DNA of 64,000 bases, taken from assembly GCF_030372765.1 (NCBI RefSeq), contig NZ_JAUCMW010000005.1, forward strand, positions 124,001 through 188,000, given 5' to 3'. The notes beneath the pieces are model-generated. The model did not search any database, was not told the DNA's origin, and saw only the letters and a program-made list of their open reading frames with translations. The position numbers and the translations under genes are program-made. The stretch is from Labilibaculum sp. K2S. Lineage in GTDB: Bacteria > Bacteroidota > Bacteroidia > Bacteroidales > Marinifilaceae. Each line of letters begins with the position of its first letter. Positions within the stretch are counted from its first letter, which is position 1. This document shows, one piece after another, positions 17,724 through 27,400 of the stretch.

Positions 17724-17849
17724 GGATTGGGATCCCAGTATGTCTTTGAAATTCAACCATTATAAAATTTTCATCAGGCAATCGTGAATATGCATCTGCT
17801 GAAAGCTTTTCAAGAAGCAATACGAAGCGTTTTTTTTATAAATCAGATA

Positions 17850-17880
17850 TTGAAAATCTAATTTAGTTTTTATACTTTCG
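17850..17880 (+). promoter_or_regulatory. Likely promoter of the threonine dehydrogenase gene
   Basis: TTG (17850-17852), a 20-base gap and TACTTTCG (17873-17880) fit the Bacteroidota -33/-7 pattern with one change from TAnnTTTG. Start of transcription near 17887 would give a leader of about 70 bases. Confidence 0.5.
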
Positions 17881-17959
17881 AAATAGATTAATCGAATAGG
17901 CAACAGCCATATTTGCAGAGATTTAAATACTTACACAACAACAATATAACAAAACGACA

Positions 17960-18991
17960 ATGACTAAAATGAAAGCTCTTGTAAAATCCAAAGCTGAAAA
18001 AGGTTTGTGGATGGAAGAAGTTGATGTTCCTAAAGTAGGAGTGAACGATGTTCTTGTAAAAATTAGAAAAACAGCTATTTGCGGTACCGATCTGCACATT
18101 TATAAATGGGATGAATGGGCACAGAATACCATTAAACCGGGAATGATTATCGGGCACGAGTATGTTGGAGAAGTTGCTGAGGTTGGAGCTGGTGTTACTG
18201 GTTTTAAAATTGGCGACCGTGTGACAGGCGAAGGTCATATTGCTTGCGGACACTGCCGAAACTGCCGACGCGGACGGAAGCATGTGTGTGAAAATACAGT
18301 TGGTATTGGTGTAAACATAGATGGTATTTTTGCCGAATATGCAGCTATTCCTTCATCGAATTTGATGAAAATGAGTAATGAGATTAGTGATGAGCTTTTG
18401 GCGATCATGGATCCATTCGGAAATGCAACACATACCACTCTTTCATGGCCGATTATCGGAGAAGATGTATTGGTTACAGGGGCTGGTTTAATTGGAAGTA
18501 TGTGTGTGGCAATTGCAAAATTTGCTGGAGCCCGCTACGTTGTGGCAACCGAAACCAATCCATACAGAATAGAGTTGGCTAAGAAAATGGGTGCCGATCG
18601 GGTCATTAATCCTTTAACAGAGAGTCTTGATGACGCAATTAAGGATTTGGGTATGATTGGTTTTGATATAGGGTTGGAGTGTTCAGGTGCACCAGCAGCT
18701 TTTGGCGATATGGTTTCTCATATGTACAACTCAGGTAAGATTTCTCTTTTAGGTATTTTGCCTCCGCAAACAAAAGTAAATTGGAACGATATCATTTTCA
18801 AAGGACTTCAGTTAAAAGGAATTTACGGACGTGAAATGTACGAAACATGGTACCAAATGGAGCAGATGCTGATGAGTGGATTGGACTTATCTCCAATGAT
18901 TTCACATCGCTTTAAAGCTGATGAATTCCAAAAAGGATTCGATATTATGGAAGAAGGAAATTGTGGAAAAGTAATTCTCGATTGGGAATAA
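17960..18991 (+). CDS. tdh: L-threonine 3-dehydrogenase
   Basis: A 343-aa zinc-dependent medium-chain dehydrogenase oxidising L-threonine to 2-amino-3-ketobutyrate with NAD+. Catalytic zinc ligands Cys41 and GHE (65-67) are present, as are the structural zinc cysteines 96, 99, 102 and 110, the NAD-binding GAGLIGS loop near 173, and [10 protein letters not shown], a strong signature of Tdh. An alternative start is the ATG at 17969, which gives the N-terminus MKALVKSK closer to E. coli Tdh. The partner ligase (kbl) is not adjacent. A terminator follows. Confidence 0.93.
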   Translation: MTKMKALVKSKAEKGLWMEEVDVPKVGVNDVLVKIRKTAICGTDLHIYKWDEWAQNTIKPGMIIGHEYVGEVAEVGAGVTGFKIGDRVTGEGHIACGHCRNCRRGRKHVCENTVGIGVNIDGIFAEYAAIPSSNLMKMSNEISDELLAIMDPFGNATHTTLSWPIIGEDVLVTGAGLIGSMCVAIAKFAGARYVVATETNPYRIELAKKMGADRVINPLTESLDDAIKDLGMIGFDIGLECSGAPAAFGDMVSHMYNSGKISLLGILPPQTKVNWNDIIFKGLQLKGIYGREMYETWYQMEQMLMSGLDLSPMISHRFKADEFQKGFDIMEEGNCGKVILDWE

Positions 18992-19012
18992 ATTTTCTTT
19001 AAAATATAGTTT

Positions 19013-19040
19013 AAAGCTCAGGTATTGCCTGAGCTTTTTT
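19013..19040 (+). terminator. Rho-independent terminator after tdh
   Basis: Perfect 10-bp stem AAAGCTCAGG / CCTGAGCTTT with a five-base loop, followed by a T run, 22 bases after the tdh stop. Confidence 0.9.
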
Positions 19041-19175
19041 GTAATCGGAAAATATTTGTCTTGCACTGCAAGTTTGTTTCGATTTTGCCTCACCCTTTTA
19101 GCTTTTTTAAGTGTCTCTTAATTAAAGTCTTCATAAGTCTTTGATTAATTGGTATAAAATAAAGAGAAATTGTTA

Positions 19176-19547
19176 ATGGTAAAAATGGGATATTGCTTAG
19201 AAAAAAATATTTTGAATATTGAATTGAAGAGAAAAATAGGACGTAAAGAGATGAAGGAGTGCTGGGAGAGAATCAATAATGATAGTTACTCTCCTATTAC
19301 TTTAAGGATTTTTGAAGATGCTTCTCTTGCGGAATTTGATTTTAAAATCACTGAAATCGATCAGATTTGTAGAATTCTGGAACATCAGATTGATGGCAGT
19401 AGAGAAATTAGGCATGCAATGTTGCGTGTAAACCCATTACCAACTGCTTATGGAATTATGCGTGAACGGACTAATAATAATCCGCGGTATTTTCCAAAGG
19501 TATTTTCAACGCGTAAAATGGCAATGGAATGGTTATTGGAAAAATGA
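19176..19547 (+). CDS. Hypothetical protein, possibly STAS/SpoIIAA-like
   Basis: A 123-aa cytoplasmic protein of alternating strands and helices, without catalytic motifs that I recognise. The order (strand LNIELK, helix, strand PITLRIFED, helix, HAMLRVNPLPTAYGIMRE, then FSTRKMAMEWLLEK at the end) resembles small STAS-like proteins common in Bacteroidota. ATG at 19176 is preferred over the TTG two codons upstream. It is 61 bases before the reductase gene and probably co-transcribed, but no function follows from this. Confidence 0.6.
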   Translation: MVKMGYCLEKNILNIELKRKIGRKEMKECWERINNDSYSPITLRIFEDASLAEFDFKITEIDQICRILEHQIDGSREIRHAMLRVNPLPTAYGIMRERTNNNPRYFPKVFSTRKMAMEWLLEK

Positions 19548-19608
19548 TTGCTCTAACCAGTGAAAATATCCGTATTTTAATGAAAGAACTATATAAATCT
19601 CGGATATT

Positions 19609-20679
19609 ATGGAACAGGAATTTTATCGCATACCCATACTTGCCATTCACAAGCCAATAAAAGAAGCTGTAACACTAAGCTTTCAAATACCAGATGAGCT
19701 GTTATCGGTTTTTAAGTTTCACCCGGGGCAACACCTATGTTTTCGCTTTGTTGTAAATGACGTGGAAGAACTAAGAATGTATTCTTTGCACAATTCTCTC
19801 TACGAAAAGGATTTGTATCAGGTAACTGTAAAGATTCAGAAAGATGGATTGGTTTCCAATTACATCGCGAACAATTTAAAAGCAGGAGATATTGTAGAAG
19901 TATCCGCTCCTCAAGGGGATTTTACGGTAAAACCGGATGAGAAGGCTGGTAAGTCCTATTATTTGTTTGCTGCCGGAAGTGGAATTACGCCAATTTACTC
20001 AATGTTAAGTTCCATACTGCTGGCAGAACCAAATAGTAAGGTGTTTTTGCTTTATGGAAATAGGAGTGTTCCCGAAATTTTATTTTACAATGAATTATTG
20101 GAGTGGCAGGCAAAATTTCCCGAGCGATTGAAAATTACTCAAACCCTTTCGAAACGATTCCTGGATTTTTCACTGGCTCCCTGGGATGGAAAACGAGGTA
20201 GGATTGATGAGGAGTTGGTGGAATCTTTTCTTCTTGAAAATCCAGCAGCTCCTGAAAATTCAGAATATTATATCTGCGGACCGGATGGGATGAATCAAAT
20301 GATTCAGGAGACGTTGATCGATATGGGAGTTTCATCAAAATTCATTCATTTCGAGTATTTTTCCACTCAGGCTATTGAGTACGAAGAGGGATTAACTGCA
20401 GTGAAAAATGCCTTGGTGGATGCAACAATCAGGAATGAAAAATTCCAGCTGCACTTGGCGCAAGACGAAACTATTTTAGAGGGATTGAAAAGAATTGCGG
20501 CACCTGCCCCTTATTTTTGTCAGGGCGGTATTTGTGGAACGTGTAAAGCTCACCTGATTGAAGGGGAGGTGAAAATGAAAGCAACAATGGCTTTGAGTGC
20601 CGAAGATGTAAAGAACAGGGTAATCTTAACCTGTCAATCACTCGCGCAAACTGCTAAGGTCAAAATTGAATTCAAATAA
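19609..20679 (+). CDS. PaaE/Hcr-like ferredoxin-NAD(P)H reductase with 2Fe-2S domain
   Basis: A 356-aa flavoprotein passing electrons from NAD(P)H through FAD to a plant-type iron-sulfur cluster. FAD motif RMYSLHNS at 56-63, phosphate-side FAAGSGITPI near 124-133, NAD-side YYICGPDGMN near 222-231, and cluster cysteines 304, 309, 312 and 342 (C-x4-C-x2-C). The layout equals PaaE, the reductase of phenylacetyl-CoA epoxidase, but no paaABCD genes are nearby, so another partner oxygenase or a general role is likely. It converges on the YccS-like gene with a shared hairpin between them. Confidence 0.85.
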   Translation: MEQEFYRIPILAIHKPIKEAVTLSFQIPDELLSVFKFHPGQHLCFRFVVNDVEELRMYSLHNSLYEKDLYQVTVKIQKDGLVSNYIANNLKAGDIVEVSAPQGDFTVKPDEKAGKSYYLFAAGSGITPIYSMLSSILLAEPNSKVFLLYGNRSVPEILFYNELLEWQAKFPERLKITQTLSKRFLDFSLAPWDGKRGRIDEELVESFLLENPAAPENSEYYICGPDGMNQMIQETLIDMGVSSKFIHFEYFSTQAIEYEEGLTAVKNALVDATIRNEKFQLHLAQDETILEGLKRIAAPAPYFCQGGICGTCKAHLIEGEVKMKATMALSAEDVKNRVILTCQSLAQTAKVKIEFK

Positions 20680-20686
20680 TATGGAG

Positions 20687-20722
20687 CGGTGAGCCTGTGC
20701 AAAAACAGCACAACACTCACCG
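20687..20722. terminator. Bidirectional terminator between convergent genes
   Basis: Two-part hairpin: outer arms CGGTGAG (20687-20693) and CTCACCG (20716-20722), inner arms TGTGC and GCACA. It is eight bases after the reductase stop and six before the stop of the minus-strand gene. Confidence 0.65.
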
Positions 20723-20727
20723 TTAAT

Positions 20728-22872
20728 TTATTCTTGAAACAGTTCCGATGCTTCCTCCAATAACTGTTCGGTAACTTCAGCGATATTGTAAAGCAAAACC
20801 AATTTTTGGCGTTCAGTTCCCCGTTCAATTTCAGTGATTTTTTGTCCTAAATTATCAATGAATGTTTTAAGACTTTGAGTCGGGTCACAAGCTTCCGACT
20901 TTTGTAAACCACTGACAGCTTTGCTTAATTCTAATTCTATACTTCCAAACATTTCCCATTGATCATCGCTGATGTAGTTTTTGATGTCGCGGTGTGCTCC
21001 TAAGGCAGATAAATAGGATAGTAATGCATGATTTAGATAAGTTAAAGCAAAGGCATGTTTTTGAAATTTCTGATGCTTTTTTGGTTCCAGTTTCATTCCC
21101 CGCCACGATAAAGCAAGAGCATTATCAGCCTGATTTGCACGATATCTGGCAATGCGGTAATTCAAATCATCCTCATTTAATTCTTTGTATTCCTGCAAAA
21201 TGGAGGTGAAATAGTTTCGGTTCTTTTCCAGGGCAGTTGAAAGTAAGTTGGGCAAACGCTTGTATTGCCAATCGGGCCACATAAAACGGACAACTATTAT
21301 TGCCAAAACGGCACCAATAATAGTATCCATTACTCGTGCTTCCATAACAATAATCCCTTTTCCTGCAATCAGATTAAAAGCAGCAATTACAAACATGGTA
21401 ACAAACACAACGGCTAAAGCATAGTTTTTTCGCAGCCATACAAAAAATGCATAAGCTGCTACCAGCAGTAAAATTACCTGTCCGGCAAGAGTAGGAAGTA
21501 TTTGTACAAACAATACACCCGCCACTACACCACTTAGAGTTCCAATAATTCTTTCAAATAGCCGCTTTCGGGTTTCACTGTAACTTGGCTGGCATACAAA
21601 TAAACTGGTTAGTAAAATCCAATATCCTTTTTCCAGATGAAAACCTAAAATCAGAAAATAACCAATCAAAAAACAGGTGCTTAACCGAATGGCATATCGA
21701 AACCTGGGATGCGACCAATTCAATTGCTCTTTTAGTTTTTGCCATAAGCTCTTGGTATCTCTGTCTACTTTTGGAAGCAATCCCGAATCTACATAGTAAT
21801 TCATGCTTTGCAGTGAAAAATGAGATTGTGTAAGATTCTGGAGCAGTAAGCTAAGATTAGTACTTTTTGTTGTCGGGTTTTGCTTTTTAATTTTATCCTT
21901 CAAGGCTGCAATTGTCCATTTGAATGAAACCGGATGCTGATAGTTTGTTCCCATTAACAAGCTTTTTGAAACCTCGTGGCAGGCAAGTGATAATTGCAGT
22001 AATAATTGCCCTAAACCTTCCAGAATTTCGGTGTTGTCAGCTTCATCACTTATCAGGTCGTATCGTTCGTGACTCGAAGAGGCTCTTTCGTGCAAACTTT
22101 GCAAGAGTACAAATTTGTGCAGGTAAGGGCGTAGTTCGTTTGGATCATCTAAAGCATCGGAGTAGGAGTTGAGTACATTTTTGCATCTTTCCAACGAGTT
22201 GATGAACTGAATATTTAAGGTAGCCAACCGACCTCTGATTTTTTCCTGCGATTTGGAATCACTTGGGAAAAGCCGTGCTTTTTCCTTCATGTACAGGCTC
22301 AGATCCTCGAATCCTTGAGCCAATTGCTCTTCCAATAGTCTGTTCGGACGAAGAATAAGTAAAATAAGAGACAGTATTCCGTAACACAAGGCACCTGCAG
22401 GCAAAAGCAAAGGCTGCCAGTACCAGTTTGGCGAAATATCGGCACCTAACATGGTGTAAATGGCAACGAGCAAAGCTCCGAATGTAACGCCCCTGTATCG
22501 CTCACCCAGTCCGCCCAAAACAATAAACGTAATGGTGGAACCAATTAATCCAATGCCAAACAGAATTGGATGAGGCAGCAGTAATTCGACCGATAAACTC
22601 GAAATAATGAAACTAATAATGGTAAGAATCAGTGTTTTTACACGTCCTTTGGGATGATCATCGGTTTCGGAAAGAGCACCAGCCAGAGCACCCAACGCAA
22701 GAGTGAAACCCATATTTGCAGAACCAGCAACAACAAATGGAATCAGCAGCATACTCATGGAAATTGTTGCTTTTAGCGCCAGCAATCTGTTTGGATACCT
22801 CCATAAATTCTTAATCATGAATTCATACCATCCTTTTCCCTGAAATCTGTCAAGTGTCAATTTGTTCTTCAT
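20728..22872 (-). CDS. YccS-like FUSC-family inner-membrane protein
   Basis: A 714-aa membrane protein with two repeated halves. Six hydrophobic segments near the N-terminus (about 30-180), a soluble helical part, then a second cluster (about 385-510, including GYWILLTSLFVCQPSYSET and RIIGTLSGVVAGVL, a FUSC family signature) and a soluble C-terminal domain. This is the YccS/YhfK layout; relatives are linked to aromatic acid export, but the substrate is unknown. The start at 22872 (MKNKLTL) is chosen because a perfect -7 box lies between it and the more upstream in-frame ATG. Confidence 0.85.
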   Translation of the reverse strand: MKNKLTLDRFQGKGWYEFMIKNLWRYPNRLLALKATISMSMLLIPFVVAGSANMGFTLALGALAGALSETDDHPKGRVKTLILTIISFIISSLSVELLLPHPILFGIGLIGSTITFIVLGGLGERYRGVTFGALLVAIYTMLGADISPNWYWQPLLLPAGALCYGILSLILLILRPNRLLEEQLAQGFEDLSLYMKEKARLFPSDSKSQEKIRGRLATLNIQFINSLERCKNVLNSYSDALDDPNELRPYLHKFVLLQSLHERASSSHERYDLISDEADNTEILEGLGQLLLQLSLACHEVSKSLLMGTNYQHPVSFKWTIAALKDKIKKQNPTTKSTNLSLLLQNLTQSHFSLQSMNYYVDSGLLPKVDRDTKSLWQKLKEQLNWSHPRFRYAIRLSTCFLIGYFLILGFHLEKGYWILLTSLFVCQPSYSETRKRLFERIIGTLSGVVAGVLFVQILPTLAGQVILLLVAAYAFFVWLRKNYALAVVFVTMFVIAAFNLIAGKGIIVMEARVMDTIIGAVLAIIVVRFMWPDWQYKRLPNLLSTALEKNRNYFTSILQEYKELNEDDLNYRIARYRANQADNALALSWRGMKLEPKKHQKFQKHAFALTYLNHALLSYLSALGAHRDIKNYISDDQWEMFGSIELELSKAVSGLQKSEACDPTQSLKTFIDNLGQKITEIERGTERQKLVLLYNIAEVTEQLLEEASELFQE

Positions 22873-22896
22873 GTATCGGTTTTTATTTTTCAAATA

Positions 22897-22904
22897 CAAA
22901 GATA
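22897..22904 (-). promoter_or_regulatory. -7 box of the YccS-like gene
   Basis: TATCTTTG read on the minus strand (plus-strand CAAAGATA) matches TAnnTTTG and would start transcription near 22890, 18 bases before the preferred ATG. Confidence 0.6.
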
Positions 22905-23146
22905 ACAGAAGCAAGTAAGTATACTGCCCGATCGTATTAATTAAGCTTTGCAATTTGCTAAATCAGTCAGCATTTAAGATCTGTAAGAGTTTTAGTAAAT
23001 TCTTTTTATCCTTTAATTTAGAACTATTTTTAGAATCTAAAATCAGTCTTCCAAATATGGTTTTGTTAATTTTAAAAAATTAAAGAATAAAAAACACTTT
23101 TACCTTAGTGGAAAATTAAAAGAACAGGCGCGATAAACCAATAAAT

Positions 23147-23800
23147 ATGGCAAATAAGAAAGCAATTATATTTGATATGGATGGTGTCATAATTGACTCA
23201 GAGAAATATTGGAAACAAGCAGAATATGAAGTGTTTACTTCTTTGGGAGTTAAGGTAACTGACGAATATTCAGAAATAACAAAGTCGATGACAACATCTG
23301 AAGTTACCCAATTTTGGCATGACAAATATCCTTGGAAAAATAAAGATGCAGCAGTTGTAGAACAAATGGTTATTTCACGGGTTATTGAGCTGATTGAAAC
23401 TGAAAATTGCCAAATAAATGGAGTAAAATCATTTATAGAAAAATTGAAAATAAAAAAATATAAAATTGGATTAGCAACAAATTCACCAAGCAGAATTATT
23501 CCTGTGGTTTTAAAGAAATTAGATATTTTGCATTTATTTGATTCGATATTATCGGCAGAGTTTGAAGAAAAAGGGAAGCCTGATCCTGCTGTTTATTATA
23601 GGGCTGCAGAAAAATTATTTACGAAACCGGAAGATTGCATCGTAATTGAAGATTCTTACTCTGGTATGTTGGCGGCAAAAAATGCAGGTATTACCGTTGT
23701 CGCTTTTACCAATGGAAATAAAGAAATTGAGTGTAAGATAGCGGACTATAAAATAGATAGTTTTGAAAATAATGAAATTGAATTACTAAAAATGAATTAA
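23147..23800 (+). CDS. HAD-superfamily phosphatase, beta-phosphoglucomutase/YniC-like
   Basis: A 217-aa haloacid dehalogenase subfamily IA enzyme. Nucleophile motif FDMDGVIIDSE at 9-19 (Asp10 and Asp12), motif II LATNSPS near 115, lysine GKPDPAVY near 144, and acidic motif VIEDSYSGMLAA near 164. The helical cap between the first two motifs is of the size seen in sugar-phosphate phosphatases such as YniC. It stands alone, and base composition in its flanks is more AT-rich than in the housekeeping genes before it. Substrate unknown. Confidence 0.82.
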   Translation: MANKKAIIFDMDGVIIDSEKYWKQAEYEVFTSLGVKVTDEYSEITKSMTTSEVTQFWHDKYPWKNKDAAVVEQMVISRVIELIETENCQINGVKSFIEKLKIKKYKIGLATNSPSRIIPVVLKKLDILHLFDSILSAEFEEKGKPDPAVYYRAAEKLFTKPEDCIVIEDSYSGMLAAKNAGITVVAFTNGNKEIECKIADYKIDSFENNEIELLKMN

Positions 23801-24423
23801 AATCTGTTGCTAACATTTTCTAATCTGCATTGTGGGGTTTGTGTTATGCATTGCCTCTGCTTTTTTCTTAACCGTCTTCGTCCTTCGGACACTGACACTC
23901 TTCAAAATTCGAAACGATAACTTATAATTTTCCGTTAAAAACCCATAGGCCAAGCTTGAAGTTTGGCCTTTTTTCTTGCTTTAGCAAAAATTTGACTCAT
24001 ATTGTGTGGCAAATAGGCTGGCCAGGAAAAAAAATGTTGAAAAGCTCCGGGAAATGTGCCGACCAATAAAAAAAGTCTTCTACTGGTTTTAGATATCTTG
24101 TACACCCTCCCCCAAAAAAATGTCTTCTATATGTAGCGCAAACCTCGTTTCGGCTAGCTAAAATCACAAACCCATCAACTATTATATTGTTCTTTTAATG
24201 CAAGAGGTTTAAAGCTCTTTATATATGTTGCTTGTTAGTGGGTTACATGCTGATAGATAGCTCGTAATCAAAAAGTGAATGTTAATCAAAAGGATACATA
24301 AACTTAACATTGATATGTTTGGGTATGAGATATTTTGTATATTTTTAGTTCTCAAAATAACCATTTTATACACGCTTCTTGAAAAGTTCATTTTCAAACT
24401 ATTTTTTATTTACTACTAAGCCT
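23801..24423. other. Long intergenic region before the giant nuclease gene
   Basis: Apart from the terminator at 23947-23974 I see no gene, RNA or clear repeat here. The last 100 bases are very AT-rich and should hold the promoter of the secreted nuclease, but no perfect TAnnTTTG box stands out (TATATTTT near 24338 is the nearest). Confidence 0.5.
23947..23974 (+). terminator. Rho-independent terminator
   Basis: Stem AGGCCAA (23947-23953) / TTGGCCT (23963-23969) followed by TTTTT. It is 147 bases after the HAD gene. Confidence 0.8.
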
Positions 24424-27400
24424 ATGTTTTCATTTTACACATGTAAGAGGTGGTGTCTGGTGACATTACTTACTATTTTTATGATGTCTGCTCAAGTAAG
24501 TTTTGGGCAGGGGTTAGAAGATTTTACGAACTTGCCTCTTTCGGGATCTTCATATCAAACAGGAAATTTTGAAGGGAACAATTCACAAAGCTGGAGCTAT
24601 GTAAATTCCAGAGGTGACCGACCGATAAATGGAAAAGCAATTTGTTTTGGGAAAACCGACAGTTCGTTAAAAGGGGAAAATATTCCCAATGGAATTGGCA
24701 GTTTTAGCTGCAAAGTTCAAAAGGAATACACAGCAACTAACATAAGACAGGTTGAGTTATTCATTAATGGAGTTTCTGTTGGTCAATCGGAAGAAATTAC
24801 CGGATTGCAGGATTTTATTGTAAATGATATTGATGTAGAGGGCATTTTTAGTCTCGAAATAAAGAATATTTCGGGAGGAGGAAAACAGGTAAGTCTTGAT
24901 GATATTCAGTGGACTGCCTATGGATCTGCTCCGGTTCAAAGTTCGGCAAAGGCCATAACATCATTTGTAATTGATGGCAAAGCCGGAACCCTTAACGAAG
25001 GTGCACATACAATTAGCCTTACTTTGCCTGAATCTACTATCCTAACAGCACTTTCTCCTGAAATCGGAATATCCGATAAGGCAACTGTTTTGCCTGCAAG
25101 TGGCGCATCTCAGGATTTTACAAATCCGGTGACTTACACGGTAACAGCCGAAGATGGATCGAGCCAGGAATACGTGGTGACAGTAACTCTGGAAGTTCCT
25201 GTTGTTTCAAACATCCTGATTAATGAATTGGATTGCGATCAGGCAAGTACAGATACAAAGGAATTTGTTGAATTGTACGATGGAGGAGCCGGGAATACTT
25301 CTTTGGATGGATACATTTTGGTTTTGTACAACGGGAGCAACGATTTGTCTTATGCAACTTATGATCTTGCCGGGCAGACTACCAACGCACAAGGCTTTTT
25401 TGTAATCGGAAGTACCGAGGTTGCAAATGTAAATTTGTCTCCGTCAGGTTTCTCTCTTCAGAATGGTGCCGATGCTGTTGCCTTGTATAAAGCTCCGGCA
25501 GCAGATTTTCCAAATAATACAGCTGTAACAACAGAGAATGTAGTCGATTTTGTAGTTTATGATACTGATGATGCCGATGATGCTGGGTTGTTGGTAGGAA
25601 TAATCGAAGGCGGACAAATTAATGAGAATGCTTCGGGCGACATGGTAAATCATTCCATATACCGGGCAAGCGACGGAGAAGGCGGAGCGAGAAATACAAC
25701 GGCTTTTATCGCCGGAATTCCAACTCCCGGAAAATCAAATACCAGCACTGGTACTGCAACAACAGTCCAATTGGCTTTATCTGCCACAACAGCCAGCGAA
25801 GCCGATCAAACAGTAATTACTTTAACAGCAACCGCAAATGAAGCGGTAAGCGAAAGCCAGACTCTTGACGTAACTATTTCCGGAACGGGAATTACAGCCG
25901 GAGATTACACGCTGTCGGTAACACAATTCACATTTGCAGCAGGCGAAAGTACTGCAACTGCCAGTCTTACCATTGTTGATGATGCCGATGTTGAGGGCAC
26001 CGAGAGCATGACGGTTTCTATTTCGAATCCTTCTGCAGGAATTCAGCTGGGAACAACGGTTAGTGCAGTTCTTAGCATAACAGATAATGATAGTGCAGCT
26101 AATGATGGAACGGAAACGAGCCCTTTCACCATAAACGAGGCTTTGGCTTTGTCCGAAACTTCTGCCGAGTATTATGCCTATGGTTATATTGTTTCGGTGG
26201 GTACTGATTTTGAAGCACCATTTACAAACGCTTACTATATTTCTATTGCTGATTCTCAGGATGAGACCAATTTTGACCATTGCCTGAATCTTAAATTGGA
26301 AGCAGGAGTAAATCGTGATACCTGGAATTTACAGGATCATCCTGAAAATTTGGGCAAACAAATTAAATTCAACGGTTTTAGAGATACGTACAGTGGTCAT
26401 GCTTCCTTCGAAGGAAATTCGGTAATTGTTAATTTATCAGGGGAACCAACATTGGCTTCTGTAAATTTGGCTTTATCTGCCACAATAGCCAGCGAAGCCG
26501 ATCAAACAATAATTACTTTAACAGCCACCGCAAGTGAAGCGGTAAGTGAAAGCCAGACTCTTGACGTAACTATTTCCGGAACGGGAATTACAGCCGGAGA
26601 TTATACACTGTCAGCAACACAATTCACATTTGCAGCAGGCGAAAGTACTGCAACTGCCAGTCTTACGATTGTTGATGATTCGGATGTTGAGGGCACCGAG
26701 AGCATGACGGTTTCCATTACGAATCCTTCAGCAGGAATTCAGTTGGGAACAACAGTAAGTGCTTCAATTAGTATTACTGATAATGATGGAAGCACTGGAA
26801 GCATTTTGGCTAACTACGTTTATTTGGCTCCGGAAACCAATGGTGATGGAAGTATTGTAGTGAACCTAACACCAAAAGAATATGTACAGACAGTAAGTCC
26901 AAGTCATCACATGGGAAGTGTGAAAATTCCGGCCGATTATTACAGCAGTGCTGTTGGATCTACCGGCAGTACATTGCGCGATGAAATTCATACCATAATT
27001 GAGACCGGAGCTGAAGCGCAATCTTACAGCACCGTTTGGAACATGTGTGAAGATGGCGATCAGAATCCGAAAGATGCTTCTCAAGTCTGGCAAATGTATA
27101 TTGAAGAAGGTATTGCTAAAACAGCTCACGTATCGGGTAGTACAGGATGGAACAGAGAACACACATGGGCAAAGTCGCATGGCGGTTTTGGAACTGCAAA
27201 TGGTCCGGGAACCGATGGTCATCACCTAAGAGCTACCGATGCTCAGGAGAATAGTGTACGTGGCAGTCGCGATTTTGCCGATGAGGCTCCGGGATATACT
27301 CCACCTAAATCGGCAAGAGGTGATGTTGCCCGTATGATTTTTTACATGGCAACCCGTTGGGATATGACCGTTGATGATCAGTGTAAGGAAACAGAGAGTG

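Noticed and set aside
19609..20679. Phenylacetate degradation operon (paa)
   Set aside because: The reductase is PaaE-like, but no paaABCD or other paa genes are adjacent, and the PaaK-like genes at 1.7-4.3 kb belong to the polysaccharide locus.
25822..26280. Minus-strand ORF of 152 codons within the secreted nuclease gene
   Set aside because: A shadow of the coding strand, Ser/Cys/Ile-rich with no family pattern.
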